Assembly: GCF_013314535.1 (NCBI RefSeq)
Contig: NZ_JABUAE010000021.1
Coordinates: 16,985 to 80,984, forward strand
Length of the DNA: 64,000 bases
Direction: 5' to 3'
DNA from: Bacillus sp. Xin1
GTDB taxonomy: Bacteria; Bacillota; Bacilli; Bacillales; Bacillaceae_G
A model generated the notes under the pieces. It had not been told where the DNA came from. It made no database searches and saw nothing but the letters and a program-made list of their open reading frames with translations. The position numbers and the translations under genes were made by a program. The number at the start of each line of letters is the position of its first letter. Position 1 is the first letter of the stretch. Below, one piece after another: positions 39,993-50,296 of this stretch.

Positions 39993-41069
39993 TTATTTCT
40001 TTAGAGAAGCTTCATATGCTTTGTACTCATCTGGAGTAGCTGGTACTTTAATTTCACCATCAGTAATTTTCTTTTCAAACTCTTCTACTTTTGTTAAAAT
40101 TTCTGGGTTTACTTTCTTTACGTTATCAGTTGTTTTTGCAATACCAACACCATCATCTTTTAAACCAAACTCTTCTATTTTTCCACCTTTTAACTTACCA
40201 TCTTTTGCTTCTTGTGCTACTTTTGCAACTGCAACATCAACACGTTTTACCATAGAAGTTAAGGTTACATTTTCAGGCATACCTTCTTGATTTTGATCAC
40301 GGTCAACACCGATTACCCAAACATTTTCACCTTTTTTCTTGCGGTTTTTCGCTTCTGTAAATACACCGTTACCAGTTGCACCTGAAGCGTGATAAATTAC
40401 ATCAATACCTTGACCATACATTGCTGATGCTAATACAGATCCTTTTTCCGGTTTATCAAACGCATCCGCATATTGTGCTACAATTTCAATATTTGGATTC
40501 ACAGCTTTTGCTCCAGCTTTAAATCCTGATTCAAATTTCTCAATTAATGGGCTTTTCACTCCACCAATAAAACCAACTTTATTTGATTTCGTTGTCATCG
40601 CCGCAACAGCTCCAACAAGGAAAGATCCTTCATGATCTTTAAATGTAATGCTTGTTACGTTTGGCTTTTTCACAACAGTATCTACAATTGCAAATTGTTG
40701 TTTTGGATATTGATCCGCTACCTTTTCAATTGAATCTTGCATTAAGAATCCAATACCAAACGCTACATCATAATTACTTTTAGCGAATTTTGTTAAGTTT
40801 GGAATGTAATCCGCATCCTTACTTGATTGAATATAGCGGTATCCTTCATTTTTTTTCAAGTTGTTATCTTTACCGAATTTCGTTAAACCTTCCCAAGCAG
40901 ATTGGTTAAATGATTTATCGTCAACGCCCCCAACGTCTGTAACCATACCAACCTTGAAGTCTTTATCACCTTTTTTGTCACTACTTGCCTTGTCCGAATT
41001 ACCACATGCACCTAAAACTGTACTCGCTGCTAATGTTAATGATAATAAAATACCTGCTTTTTTCTTCAT
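39993..41069 (-). CDS. nupN: BMP-family nucleoside-binding lipoprotein (NupN/YufN)
   Basis: The 358-residue lipoprotein has a signal peptide with lipobox LGAC (cysteine at about 21), followed by a polar tether and a basic-membrane-protein fold (VGMVTDVGGVDDKSFNQSAWEG at 42-63). It captures nucleosides outside the membrane for the NupOPQ channel. Start: AGGAGGGGTTTCTAGT-ATG. The gene is first of the cluster and lies just after the GntR regulator ymfC, which may or may not control it. Confidence 0.93.
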   Translation of the reverse strand: MKKKAGILLSLTLAASTVLGACGNSDKASSDKKGDKDFKVGMVTDVGGVDDKSFNQSAWEGLTKFGKDNNLKKNEGYRYIQSSKDADYIPNLTKFAKSNYDVAFGIGFLMQDSIEKVADQYPKQQFAIVDTVVKKPNVTSITFKDHEGSFLVGAVAAMTTKSNKVGFIGGVKSPLIEKFESGFKAGAKAVNPNIEIVAQYADAFDKPEKGSVLASAMYGQGIDVIYHASGATGNGVFTEAKNRKKKGENVWVIGVDRDQNQEGMPENVTLTSMVKRVDVAVAKVAQEAKDGKLKGGKIEEFGLKDDGVGIAKTTDNVKKVNPEILTKVEEFEKKITDGEIKVPATPDEYKAYEASLKK

Positions 41070-41158
41070 ACTAGAAACCCCTCCTAAATGATATATGTAT
41101 CTATTAATATGCTAGTGTCCCCTTCTTCTTGCTGTCACCTCCCTAAAAAGGGAACGAA

Positions 41159-41884
41159 TTACATGCGTTTTCGTAATACATGGAAGCTAAATTTGTCTGC
41201 TCGAAAATAATTAATAGAATATAAAATTGGCTCATCATTTTGATCATAATGCATTTGCTTTAAAATTAGTAACGCCGTCTCTGGCTCGCATTGCAGGATT
41301 GGTGATATTTTCGGATGATAACCAATTGGTTCAATATGAGCAACCGCATATGTAATACGTTTATGCGTGTTATTATGAATAACAGTAAGCAATGATTCCT
41401 CATTATAATCAGACAAATCTGGCAATACTTCTTTCGCTAACTTGTCAATGCAATAGACAACAGGTTCCCCGTCTGCTGTACGAACACGCTCAATCATTAC
41501 GGCCTCAAAGCCTTCATCACTATTAAACTTTTCTTTTTCTTCTTCTGTTAGACTTGTAGTAGATGATGATAAAAAGATTGTTCCTGGTGTTTTCCCCACA
41601 CTAGAAATCATATCTGTAATACTAGAAAGCTGTTCAATTCCAGAAGAAAACAGCGGTTTTGCATTCACAAAAGTACCAACGCCATGTCTGCGAATCACGA
41701 CATTTTCCTCTTCTAAAATACGCAATGCTTCCCGTAAAGTCGCTCTACTTACGCCAAGCTCTTTCGCTAAATCAAACTCTGAAGGCAACTTTTGTTTTTC
41801 TTTATATGCCCCGCTTTTAATTTTTTCTTTAATGTGATCGATCACTCGTAAATATAAGTGTCGACTATCGGATTTAACTGACAT
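41159..41884 (-). CDS. ymfC: GntR-family regulator YmfC
   Basis: A 241-residue regulator: GntR winged helix ([38 protein letters not shown]; residues 19-65) and a UTRA-type effector domain (about 90-235) like HutC-family proteins. The ATG at 41884 is chosen because GGGGGAG lies 6 bp upstream; an 81-residue in-frame extension is not conserved-looking. The effector is unknown; the neighbouring importer suggests a nucleoside or sugar-like ligand, but that is only inference. The 528-bp gap upstream shows nothing except the spoIIIE terminator. Confidence 0.88.
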   Translation of the reverse strand: MSVKSDSRHLYLRVIDHIKEKIKSGAYKEKQKLPSEFDLAKELGVSRATLREALRILEEENVVIRRHGVGTFVNAKPLFSSGIEQLSSITDMISSVGKTPGTIFLSSSTTSLTEEEKEKFNSDEGFEAVMIERVRTADGEPVVYCIDKLAKEVLPDLSDYNEESLLTVIHNNTHKRITYAVAHIEPIGYHPKISPILQCEPETALLILKQMHYDQNDEPILYSINYFRADKFSFHVLRKRM

Positions 41885-42377
41885 AAGACTCCCCCGCATT
41901 CCAATTATTCGACCTCTGATGTAAGACTTCTGTTCTCTTTTTTCAACCAATAACATAGTAACGCTACAATAAAATAAGATTTGTCGAATAAATGTTAATA
42001 ATTTTTCAAAATGAAATTTTCTATCTTTATTCCATAAAAAAAACTTTGCACCACAACATTCCTCGTATAGAGAAAAAGTTAGATACAAAGATTCCTTACA
42101 TCCTTTGTTACACACTTTTCCCCTCATAGTCTAGCAATTTATGGTTGCCAGGTAGAAACTTATGGACCTTATCTCCAAGATTATATGAGGCAGTGATTCT
42201 TTTCGAAGTAATCGTAACACTTGCTCCCATACGTGTCAACATAATTCAACACTTTTTTACAGGTAATATCGAACATTTTTCAAAAATAACATTAAAAGCA
42301 TTCGTATTCTAAAGAATCAGCAGAAATGAAAGCCCTTTCTTTTTTGCTGACTATAGTATATAACAAATTTCTCATAT

Positions 42378-42411
42378 AAAAAAGCCTAATTGTGAACAAT
42401 TAGGCTTTTTT
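42378..42411 (-). terminator. Terminator of spoIIIE
   Basis: A 16-bp perfect stem AAAAAAGCCTAATTGT / ACAATTAGGCTTTTTT right after the spoIIIE stop. Confidence 0.93.
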
Positions 42412-42412
42412 A

Positions 42413-44806
42413 TTAAGAACTTTTTTCTTGTATATCTTCAATTAACACTTCTCTTGGCTTACTACCTTCATAAGGTCCAACCACACCATTCATTTCCATG
42501 GCATCAATAAGACGCGCTGCACGTGTATATCCTACTCGGAATCTACGTTGCAACATAGAAACCGAAGCTGTTTTCATTTCTACAACGAGCTGAACCGCTT
42601 CATCATATAATTCATCTTCTACTTCTTGCTTTGTTTCCGGTACATCTTGCGGTATCATATCTTCTTGATATTGCGCTTTTTGTTGTCCAATAACATATTC
42701 TACAACTCTTTCCACTTCATCATCTGATAGAAATGCTCCTTGTACACGAACTGGTTTTGATGCACCAATTGGTATAAATAGCATATCTCCTCGTCCTAAT
42801 AATTTCTCCGCGCCTCCGCTATCAAGAATTGTCCGTGAATCAGTTTGTGAAGACACTGCAAAGGCAATACGAGATGGAATATTTGCTTTAATAACACCTG
42901 TAATAACATCAACAGATGGACGTTGCGTCGCAATAATTAAATGAATACCAGCAGCACGTGCCATCTGCGCTAAACGCATAATTGCATCTTCTACATCTGA
43001 AGAGGCAACCATCATTAAATCAGCCAACTCGTCCACAATTACAACAATATATGGAAGCTCAGGCTGTTTTGCTTCTGATTGATCATTATGATGTCTAATG
43101 TATTCATTATACCCTTCAATATTACGCGTTCCACTATGAGCAAACAATTCATAACGTCGCTCCATCTCACTCACAACTTTTTTCAAAGCTTGCGATGCTT
43201 TTTTCGGATCTGTTACAACAGGTGTTAATAAGTGCGGAACACCGTTGTATACATTCAACTCTACCATTTTCGGATCAATCATCATTAATTTTACTTCATG
43301 CGGTTTAGCACGCATTAAAATACTTACAATAATACCGTTAATACATACACTTTTCCCGCTACCAGTTGCTCCAGCTACTAATAGATGGGGCATCTTATTT
43401 AAACGTGCTAATACTGCTTCACCAGTAATATCACGCCCAAGACCTATCAATAATTTTTCTTCCGGATGATTGTTCGCTTTCGAGTCAAGTACTTCTCTAA
43501 GCGTTACCATCGAAACCTCTGAATTTGGAACTTCAATTCCTACTGCTGATTTCCCGGGAATAGGGGCTTCAATACGAATATCTTTCGCAGCTAATGCGAG
43601 TGCTAAATCATCACTTAAACTCACAATTTTACTTACTTTCACTCCCATATCAGGATACACTTCATATTTCGTAACCGCAGGCCCCTTATGTACTTTCGTT
43701 ACTTTTGCTTTCACACCAAAACTTTGGAACGTCCGCTCCAATTTACGAGCATTTTCATAAATTTTCTCGTTTTCGTTTGTCACCTGTTTATTTTTTGGGA
43801 ACTTCAATATATCGATAGCAGGAAGCTTATAATCTTTATTTTCCACATTTGAAAATTGCATTGGAGGAGCTTTTATTTCTCCTTCTAAAGATTCAACTAT
43901 CTTTTCTCCCCGTTTCTTTTGTGGCTGCTCTTTCGATGCAGATGGCAGCTCATCTTCCATTACAGGCGATGCAATCAGATCATCACTAACTTCATCTTCA
44001 CGATTTTTATCTCTTTCTTCACTTACTGGGTAATTCTCTGTGAAATTTGAAATAATTGGTGGTCCAATTTCTATTTCTTCTACTGGTTCCACACTCTCTT
44101 CTTGTTCATTATGACGTTCACTACGCGTGCGTCTTGTCGTTTTTTTCTTTTCTGTTTGTTCAGCAGTTCGTTTTGCTCTCCAGTCCTTATAATCCCCTTG
44201 CATCACTTGAAATTGACTTCTAAGTATTCGTCCAACTGGGGCTAGTACTTCCCCAATATGTTTGTTTGTAATGCAAAGTATGCCAAGAATAACTAGAATA
44301 ATCCCAATAATATAAGCACCTACTTCATCGAACAAAAAGTAAAATGTTGCAAACATAAGTGCTCCAAACATACCTCCACCTAAATGAACCGTCTCTGCAC
44401 CTTTCTTCATCTCAAGAAAGAACATATCTTTTGTACTTACAATTACAGATGTATTTTCTACCGCCCCGTCCTTTGTAAAAAGGTTAAATAATGTAATATG
44501 ACTAAACATCAATATTGCTAACACAATTAAATAGACACCAATTAATCGTTTATTTAAAAGGTTTGGCCAACCTCGTCTTACAACAAACGCAATAGATAAA
44601 GCTATTACACCTAATACACCAATTATGTACCATTCGCCAAAGAAAAAGCGAAAAAATAACACAAACGCTTTTCCTACAATACCTAGCTGTAAGATTGTAA
44701 TGATTGAAAGTGCAAAAAGAGTCAACCCGACGATTTCGTAATACAAAGTTGGCTTTATCGTACGTCTTGCTTTTGATTTCATCCCTCTTTGCTTTTGTTT
44801 TACCAT
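42413..44806 (-). CDS. spoIIIE: DNA translocase SpoIIIE/FtsK
   Basis: The 797-residue protein has four N-terminal membrane segments (about 25-185), an acidic linker (about 210-330) and a RecA-like motor with Walker [17 protein letters not shown] (about 475-490) and Walker [18 protein letters not shown]-terminal gamma winged helix ([20 protein letters not shown]) reads the oriented skew sequences. It pumps the chromosome into the forespore. The start at 44806 follows GGGGTGAAGAA; 13 further in-frame residues upstream are less likely. The position next to ymfC and tepA is as in B. subtilis. Confidence 0.95.
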   Translation of the reverse strand: MVKQKQRGMKSKARRTIKPTLYYEIVGLTLFALSIITILQLGIVGKAFVLFFRFFFGEWYIIGVLGVIALSIAFVVRRGWPNLLNKRLIGVYLIVLAILMFSHITLFNLFTKDGAVENTSVIVSTKDMFFLEMKKGAETVHLGGGMFGALMFATFYFLFDEVGAYIIGIILVILGILCITNKHIGEVLAPVGRILRSQFQVMQGDYKDWRAKRTAEQTEKKKTTRRTRSERHNEQEESVEPVEEIEIGPPIISNFTENYPVSEERDKNREDEVSDDLIASPVMEDELPSASKEQPQKKRGEKIVESLEGEIKAPPMQFSNVENKDYKLPAIDILKFPKNKQVTNENEKIYENARKLERTFQSFGVKAKVTKVHKGPAVTKYEVYPDMGVKVSKIVSLSDDLALALAAKDIRIEAPIPGKSAVGIEVPNSEVSMVTLREVLDSKANNHPEEKLLIGLGRDITGEAVLARLNKMPHLLVAGATGSGKSVCINGIIVSILMRAKPHEVKLMMIDPKMVELNVYNGVPHLLTPVVTDPKKASQALKKVVSEMERRYELFAHSGTRNIEGYNEYIRHHNDQSEAKQPELPYIVVIVDELADLMMVASSDVEDAIMRLAQMARAAGIHLIIATQRPSVDVITGVIKANIPSRIAFAVSSQTDSRTILDSGGAEKLLGRGDMLFIPIGASKPVRVQGAFLSDDEVERVVEYVIGQQKAQYQEDMIPQDVPETKQEVEDELYDEAVQLVVEMKTASVSMLQRRFRVGYTRAARLIDAMEMNGVVGPYEGSKPREVLIEDIQEKSS

Positions 44807-44889
44807 TTCTTCACCCCAAGTCCAAAAATTAAGTGAAACTTTCATTTATCGAAAGCATTTTTTGCATACCATTCGTCATATTTTTAGAT

Positions 44890-44936
44890 CTGTTTACGTG
44901 ACATTTTACAAGATGTGTAAAATGTCACGTAAACAG
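44890..44936. repeat. 21-bp perfect inverted repeat upstream of spoIIIE
   Basis: CTGTTTACGTGACATTTTACA (44890-44910, 21 bases) and its exact complement (44916-44936) around a 5-nt loop. It is 84 bp upstream of the spoIIIE start and just beyond the ylzJ terminator. It has no T run, so it is more likely an operator, a remnant repeat or a double-strand RNA element than a terminator. Confidence 0.75.
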
Positions 44937-44941
44937 AAGAA

Positions 44942-44962
44942 AGCAGCCTAATCATGGCTGCT
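44942..44962 (-). terminator. Terminator of tepA-ylzJ
   Basis: Stem AGCAGCC / GGCTGCT with a 7-nt loop, followed on the minus strand by TTTCTTCTG. Confidence 0.7.
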
Positions 44963-45018
44963 CAACCGTCTTGTTTTTTATATTATACCATAGCTTCTAA
45001 ACAAAATCCTGCTTTTTG

Positions 45019-45222
45019 CTAAAAGGTTATTTTCTGTCCTGGCTCATACTGTAAATAGTGGGATGGATTCGTACTTAGCACACGCACAATAGAATAATAT
45101 TGACTATTCTCTTCAGATACTACCATCTCTACTCCATTTACATTCACTATTTTTTGTTGTTCGTACTGGGAATAGTCGGTCTGATAAACAAGTTGCTCTG
45201 GCATAATCGTATATAAAATCAT
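45019..45222 (-). CDS. ylzJ: YlzJ-like protein
   Basis: A 67-residue protein of the YlzJ family, function unknown, beginning [17 protein letters not shown]. It overlaps the tepA stop by 4 bp (ATGA), so it is translated with tepA, the usual arrangement in Bacillus. Confidence 0.9.
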   Translation of the reverse strand: MILYTIMPEQLVYQTDYSQYEQQKIVNVNGVEMVVSEENSQYYSIVRVLSTNPSHYLQYEPGQKITF

Positions 45223-45968
45223 TGCAGCAACTTCCCGTCTTGATCCCCATCTACTTTCATATCTATTAATTCATTTAACTTTCGAATTGCATCCCCAATA
45301 CCACCAACATCATCGATAAGCCCATATTTAACTGCATCTATTCCGATTACATTTGTTCCAATATCTCGCGTTAAATTCCCCTTAGCAAACATAAGCTCTT
45401 TAAAGCGATCTTCTGTCACTTTTGAGTGTTTTGTTACAAATCGAATCACACGTTCTTGCATTTTATCCAAATACTCAAATGTTTGCGGTACACCAATAAC
45501 AAGACCAGTCAGACGAACTGGATGAATCGTCATCGTTGCCGTTTCAGCAATAAATGAATAATCTGTTGATACAGCAATCGGCACACCGATTGAATGCCCT
45601 CCACCTAAAACCAAAGATACAGTTGGTTTCGATAATGAAGCTACCATTTCGGAGATTGCCAATCCAGCCTCAACATCACCACCCACAGTATTTAGCAATA
45701 AAAGCAATCCCTCAATTTTCGGATTCTGTTCAATTGCCACAATTTGCGGGATCACATGCTCGTATTTCGTCGTTTTATTTTGTGGTGGAAGTTGCATATG
45801 CCCTTCTACTTGTCCAACAATTGTTAAACAATGAATACGCGATTCATTCATTTGCGGAACGTTCGTTTGACCAAGTTGCTGAATTTTCTCTATTACTGAT
45901 GCCTCTTTTACATCCTCTTTCGGTTCGACTTCTTTTTCCTCATTTGTTAAACCATCACGTTCTGTCAT
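45219..45968 (-). CDS. tepA: Translocation-enhancing protein TepA (ClpP-like)
   Basis: The 249-residue ClpP/crotonase-fold serine protease is a homologue of YmfB/TepA. The nucleophile is expected in [12 protein letters not shown] and the histidine in [11 protein letters not shown]. TepA degrades SASPs or aids protein export in B. subtilis. The ATG at 45968 ([13 protein letters not shown]) is chosen for AAAGGGGATGCGAC upstream. It forms an operon with ylzJ. Confidence 0.92.
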   Translation of the reverse strand: MTERDGLTNEEKEVEPKEDVKEASVIEKIQQLGQTNVPQMNESRIHCLTIVGQVEGHMQLPPQNKTTKYEHVIPQIVAIEQNPKIEGLLLLLNTVGGDVEAGLAISEMVASLSKPTVSLVLGGGHSIGVPIAVSTDYSFIAETATMTIHPVRLTGLVIGVPQTFEYLDKMQERVIRFVTKHSKVTEDRFKELMFAKGNLTRDIGTNVIGIDAVKYGLIDDVGGIGDAIRKLNELIDMKVDGDQDGKLLQ

Positions 45969-46044
45969 GTCGCATCCCCTTTCACTCTTATACAACTATT
46001 ATTTCTTAAGTTGTAAATTTCATGCGATAGGGATGAAAAAGAAA

Positions 46045-46067
46045 AAAACCACCGTAAAGGTGGTTTT
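46045..46067 (-). terminator. Terminator of rnjB
   Basis: Perfect stem AAAACCACC / GGTGGTTTT with a 5-nt loop, 2 bp past the rnjB stop, followed by T's on the minus strand. Confidence 0.9.
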
Positions 46068-46068
46068 C

Positions 46069-47739
46069 TTATACTTCCATGATAATTGGTAAAATCATTG
46101 GTTTTCTCTTCGTTTCCTCATACAGGAACTGCCCTAACAATTCACGAATATTTTGTTTTAACATAGACCATTCAATAGAATATTCTTTAATAGATTGTTC
46201 TACAATTGTACGGACAATCTCTGTAGATCTTTCAATTAATGCTTCAGATTCACGAACGTACACAAAACCACGTGAAATAATTTCTGGCCCAGAAATTATT
46301 TTCTTCTCATCTTTCCCAAGTGTTACGACAACGACTAAAATTCCGTCTTGCGATAACATCTTACGATCACGCAAGACAATATTTCCGACATCACCTACAC
46401 CTAATCCATCAATAAGAACATTTCCAGCTTGTACTTTACCAGCCGGTTTTGCCTCTTCACCTTCGAAAGCAATTACATCGCCCTTTTCCACAATAAAAAT
46501 ATTGTCTTTCAAGACACCAACATCTTCCGCCAAATAGGCATGTGCCTTTTGCATACGAAATTCACCATGTACGGGTATAAAATACTTCGGTTTCATTAAG
46601 TTCAGCATCAATTTCAATTCTTCTTGGCTACCATGACCAGAAACGTGAACTTTTCTTTCTCCATAATAAACAACTTCTGCACCAGCTCTAAATAGCAAAT
46701 CAATGATTTTCGATACCGATATTTCATTACCAGGAATTGGAGATGCTGCAATAATGACTGTATCTCCTTTACGAATCGAGATTTGTTTATGCGCTTGCTT
46801 CGCCATTCTTGAAAGAGCTGCCATTGGTTCCCCTTGGCTGCCAGTTGTTAGAATCGCTACCTTCTTCTCTGGGAAGTTATCCACTTCTTGCAATGAAATA
46901 ACCATACCATCTGGAACGTCTAAATAGCCAAGACGTCTTGCGATATCCACTACTTTCACCATACTACGACCTACAACAGCCACTTTGCGTCCTGTTTCAG
47001 CAGCTGCATCAAATACTTGTTGAATACGATGTACATTAGATGCGAAAGAAGCAACAATGATACGTCCTTCTGCACCATAAAATACTTTTGAAATTTCTAT
47101 CCCAACTTCTTTTTCAGAACCTGTGTAACCAGGACGTTCAGCATTTGTACTATCTGATAACAAACAAAGCACGCCTTCATTTCCAATTTGCGCCATCTTC
47201 CCAAGATCTGCTCCGCTGTTGCCAATTGGTGTTTGGTCGAATTTAAAATCTCCTGTATATACGATAGCACCTTTTGATGTATGGAAACATACACCAACAG
47301 AATCCGGGATACTATGTGTTGTGCCAAAGAATGAAACCGTTGTCGTATTAAATTCCACTTCTGAATTAGAATCAATTGTTTTTAAATCTACACGACCAAG
47401 CATTCCTGCTTCACCAAGTTTTTCTTGTATTAAACCTACTGTTAACTTTGTTGCATATACTGGGATTGAAAGTTTACGCAGCACATAAACAATTCCCCCA
47501 ATGTGATCTTCATGACCATGTGTAATAAATAAACCTTTTACTCGTTCTTGATTTTCTACTAAATATGTAATGTCAGGGATAACGATATCAATCCCAAACA
47601 TTTCGTCTCCTGGGAACATCAATCCTGCATCCACAATAAAAATCTCAGAATCAATTTCCACACAATACATGTTTTTCCCGATTTCACCTACTCCACCAAG
47701 AGCAAATACTTTTACTGAATCAATCTCTTTTCTCTTCAT
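46069..47739 (-). CDS. rnjB: Ribonuclease J2
   Basis: The 556-residue metallo-beta-lactamase/beta-CASP nuclease is the RNase J2 type: it lies next to dapA and ends in KRKPMILPIIMEV, as does B. subtilis RnjB. The metal motif THGHEDHIGG (about residues 74-83) is complete, although J2 proteins often have a degraded motif and weak activity. SGHGSQEELKLMLNLMKPK and HGEFRMQKAH are beta-CASP motifs. The ATG at 47739 gives the standard length; its ribosome binding site is weak (CCAGGCAAC), so a start further upstream cannot be ruled out. Confidence 0.92.
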   Translation of the reverse strand: MKRKEIDSVKVFALGGVGEIGKNMYCVEIDSEIFIVDAGLMFPGDEMFGIDIVIPDITYLVENQERVKGLFITHGHEDHIGGIVYVLRKLSIPVYATKLTVGLIQEKLGEAGMLGRVDLKTIDSNSEVEFNTTTVSFFGTTHSIPDSVGVCFHTSKGAIVYTGDFKFDQTPIGNSGADLGKMAQIGNEGVLCLLSDSTNAERPGYTGSEKEVGIEISKVFYGAEGRIIVASFASNVHRIQQVFDAAAETGRKVAVVGRSMVKVVDIARRLGYLDVPDGMVISLQEVDNFPEKKVAILTTGSQGEPMAALSRMAKQAHKQISIRKGDTVIIAASPIPGNEISVSKIIDLLFRAGAEVVYYGERKVHVSGHGSQEELKLMLNLMKPKYFIPVHGEFRMQKAHAYLAEDVGVLKDNIFIVEKGDVIAFEGEEAKPAGKVQAGNVLIDGLGVGDVGNIVLRDRKMLSQDGILVVVVTLGKDEKKIISGPEIISRGFVYVRESEALIERSTEIVRTIVEQSIKEYSIEWSMLKQNIRELLGQFLYEETKRKPMILPIIMEV

Positions 47740-48114
47740 GTTGTTGCCTGGTTTAAAAATCTTACAAACACTGATTTCACTAAAATCGTAGAGACACCAG
47801 GGAAACTCTACAACCACCATATATTCACCGTCCAAGACGAATGTCCTTACCGTTATGCGATATCATGTTCTCGTTCGTTTTTTAAACCAGGTTTCACCTC
47901 TCTTTCATTATATAAATCAAATATCTTATGCGATATGATATGATAATTCCGTTAAACCATAATTTTTTCCAATTTTGCTAAGCATACCCGTACTAAGCTA
48001 CTTAGCCATATTATAACTGATACAAGAAATAGAACACAAGTTAATTTGTTAGAAAGAAGGGCGAAGTATATAAATTTCAAGGGGAATTACCTGTAAAAAG
48101 GTTTCTTTCAAAAT
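47740..48114. other. rnjB upstream region without gene
   Basis: About 375 bp between dapA and rnjB. It must hold the rnjB promoter. No coding frame, repeat or known RNA motif was recognised. Confidence 0.5.
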
Positions 48115-48148
48115 AAAAATGACCTAGTTTTTACACTAGGTCATTTTT
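48115..48148 (-). terminator. Terminator of asd-dapG-dapA
   Basis: A 14-bp perfect stem AAAAATGACCTAGT / ACTAGGTCATTTTT ending at the dapA stop. Confidence 0.92.
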
Positions 48149-48149
48149 A

Positions 48150-49028
48150 TTAACGAGGGATTGATTGCATTACACCCTGCAATGTTAATCTCTCTTCTTC
48201 TGTTAACGGAAGAAGTGGTAAACGCACAGATCCTACGTCTAATCCAACCATTTGTAACGCTGTTTTCACTGGTGTTGGGCTCGGTGCCATAAATAACGCA
48301 TTCGTTACTTTAACAAGTAATTGATGTAATTTCTGTGCTTTTTTGAAATCTCCTGCTTGGAATGCCGCAATCATTTCTTGCATTTCATTTCCAATTACAT
48401 GAGAGGCAACAGAAATGATACCTTTAGCTCCAACTGCCATAGCTGGTAACGTTAAACCATCATCACCGCTGTATACAGCAAAGTCGTCCGCTGTTTTTTC
48501 AATAATTTCTGTCATTGTTAATACATCGCCGCCAGCATCTTTAATTGCAACAATGTTTGGTATTTCTGATAAACGAACAACCGTATCAACGGAGATTTGA
48601 ACAATAGATCGCCCTGGAACATTGTATAGCATAACCGGAAGTTCTGTACTTTCAGCAATTGTTTTAAAATGCTGATACATTCCTTCTTGACTTGGTTTAT
48701 TATAATACGGTGCCACTAACATAATTGCATCGACACCAACTTCTGTTGCTTTTTTCGTTAACTCGATAGAAGCATGTGTATTATTGCTACCTGTTCCAGC
48801 GATTACGGGCACCCTTTTATCGACAACAGATACGACATGGCGATATAACGCTACTTTTTCTTCAGATGACAATGTAGGAGACTCTCCAGTTGTTCCTCCT
48901 ACCACAATTGCTGTTGTACCGTTATCAATTAAATAATTTACCAACTTAGTTGTCTTTGCAAAATCGATGTTTCCATTTTTATCAAACGGTGTTACCATCG
49001 CTGTTGCAATTGTCCCAAAATCTACCAT
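48150..49028 (-). CDS. dapA: 4-hydroxy-tetrahydrodipicolinate synthase
   Basis: The 292-residue class I aldolase condenses pyruvate with aspartate semialdehyde, the entry to lysine, peptidoglycan diaminopimelate and spore dipicolinate. The substrate motif is GGTTGESPTL (about 43-52), the proton-relay tyrosine is in MLYNVPGRS, and the Schiff-base lysine is in VAIKDAGGD (about 163). It is the last gene of the asd-dapG-dapA operon, 12 bp after dapG. Confidence 0.97.
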   Translation of the reverse strand: MVDFGTIATAMVTPFDKNGNIDFAKTTKLVNYLIDNGTTAIVVGGTTGESPTLSSEEKVALYRHVVSVVDKRVPVIAGTGSNNTHASIELTKKATEVGVDAIMLVAPYYNKPSQEGMYQHFKTIAESTELPVMLYNVPGRSIVQISVDTVVRLSEIPNIVAIKDAGGDVLTMTEIIEKTADDFAVYSGDDGLTLPAMAVGAKGIISVASHVIGNEMQEMIAAFQAGDFKKAQKLHQLLVKVTNALFMAPSPTPVKTALQMVGLDVGSVRLPLLPLTEEERLTLQGVMQSIPR

Positions 49029-49039
49029 GGTCTCACTCC

Positions 49040-50272
49040 TTATTGTTCCAGTTGCTTTTCTTTTGAAAGTTCAAATGCACTATGCAATGCATTAACAGCT
49101 TCCACTAAATCTACTTCTTTTACAAGTACCCAAATTGTCGTATGGCTATCAGCGGATTGTAAAATTTGAACACCTTTTTCTGCTAAAGCTGTGACAATTT
49201 TCGCAGTAACTCCTGGAATACCTGCCATTCCAGCTCCAACGATAGATACTTTCGCGCAATGTTCCGTCACAATTGGATTATATCCAAGCTTATGAAGTAT
49301 TTCAACAGCACGACCCGATACATTATCGCTTACTGTATAAGCCACACCCGTAGGCGAAATGTTAATTAAGTCAACACTGATTCCTTCATTTGCCATTTCC
49401 TTAAAAACATATTGTTGTAAATCGTACGATCCGTCTTTCGCAAGCACTTTAATTTGCGTCACGTTCGATACATGAGCGATACCTGTAACTGGACGTTCCT
49501 CTACATCACGGCCTTTTGTCGCACCATCATATGCCGCAATAAGCGTACCTTCGCTATCAGAATACGTAGAACGTACACGAAGGGGTACTTTTGCATGCAT
49601 TGCAATTTCAACTGCACGCGGATGGACAACCTTCGCACCTTGATAAGCCATGTTACAGATCTCATTATATGTTACATTTTGAAGGTGACGCGCATCCTTT
49701 ACGATACGTGGATCAGCAGTCATCACACCTTCTACATCGGTAAATATATCGATATATTCAGCATGAAGCGCAACGCCTAGTGCTGAAGCTGAAGTATCAC
49801 TACCTCCGCGCCCAAGTGTTGTTGTATCGCCTTCTTTCGTTTGACCTTGGAATCCAGTAACAACAACAACATCTACATTTTGCAACTCTTCATGTATACG
49901 ATCGCAATTCATTTCAACAATCTTTGCGTTCGTAAAATCATTATTTGTTACAAAACCAGCTTGTGCACCGTTTAACGCTGCTGCTTTTACTCCATTTTCA
50001 TTTAACATATTTGAGAAGACGATTGCTGAGATTAACTCACCACATGATAATAATAAATCTTGCTCACGTTTTGAAATACTAGATTCCTTTTGATTTACAA
50101 GACTTAATAATGTATCCGTTGCATATGGTTCACCTTTACGCCCCATAGCAGATACAACTGTAACTACTTTATAACCAGCATCCAATGATTTTTTAATATG
50201 GTGAAGTGCATGCTTACGCCCATTTTCATCACGTACAGATGTACCACCAAATTTTTGAACAATAATTTTCAT
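49040..50272 (-). CDS. dapG: Aspartate kinase I
   Basis: The 410-residue kinase phosphorylates aspartate. It begins IIVQKFGGTSVRDENG, has GRGGSDTSASALG in the active site (about 152-164), and two C-terminal ACT domains (about 265-400) that give feedback control. In B. subtilis DapG is the diaminopimelate-sensitive isozyme serving sporulation. The context (asd, dapA, spoVFB) supports DapG rather than LysC. Confidence 0.95.
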   Translation of the reverse strand: MKIIVQKFGGTSVRDENGRKHALHHIKKSLDAGYKVVTVVSAMGRKGEPYATDTLLSLVNQKESSISKREQDLLLSCGELISAIVFSNMLNENGVKAAALNGAQAGFVTNNDFTNAKIVEMNCDRIHEELQNVDVVVVTGFQGQTKEGDTTTLGRGGSDTSASALGVALHAEYIDIFTDVEGVMTADPRIVKDARHLQNVTYNEICNMAYQGAKVVHPRAVEIAMHAKVPLRVRSTYSDSEGTLIAAYDGATKGRDVEERPVTGIAHVSNVTQIKVLAKDGSYDLQQYVFKEMANEGISVDLINISPTGVAYTVSDNVSGRAVEILHKLGYNPIVTEHCAKVSIVGAGMAGIPGVTAKIVTALAEKGVQILQSADSHTTIWVLVKEVDLVEAVNALHSAFELSKEKQLEQ

Positions 50273-50296
50273 TTTTTTGCACCTTCTCTTAGCCGT

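Noticed and set aside
41885-42127. An 81-residue N-terminal extension of YmfC
   Set aside because: Cysteine- and phenylalanine-rich, unlike any GntR protein; ATG 41884 has a clear GGGGGAG site.
45554-46009. A 151-codon plus-strand frame
   Set aside because: Antisense to tepA; no ribosome binding site and no recognisable domain.
46079-46537. A 152-codon plus-strand frame
   Set aside because: Fully antisense to rnjB, a strongly supported gene; serine-rich composition is typical of shadow frames.
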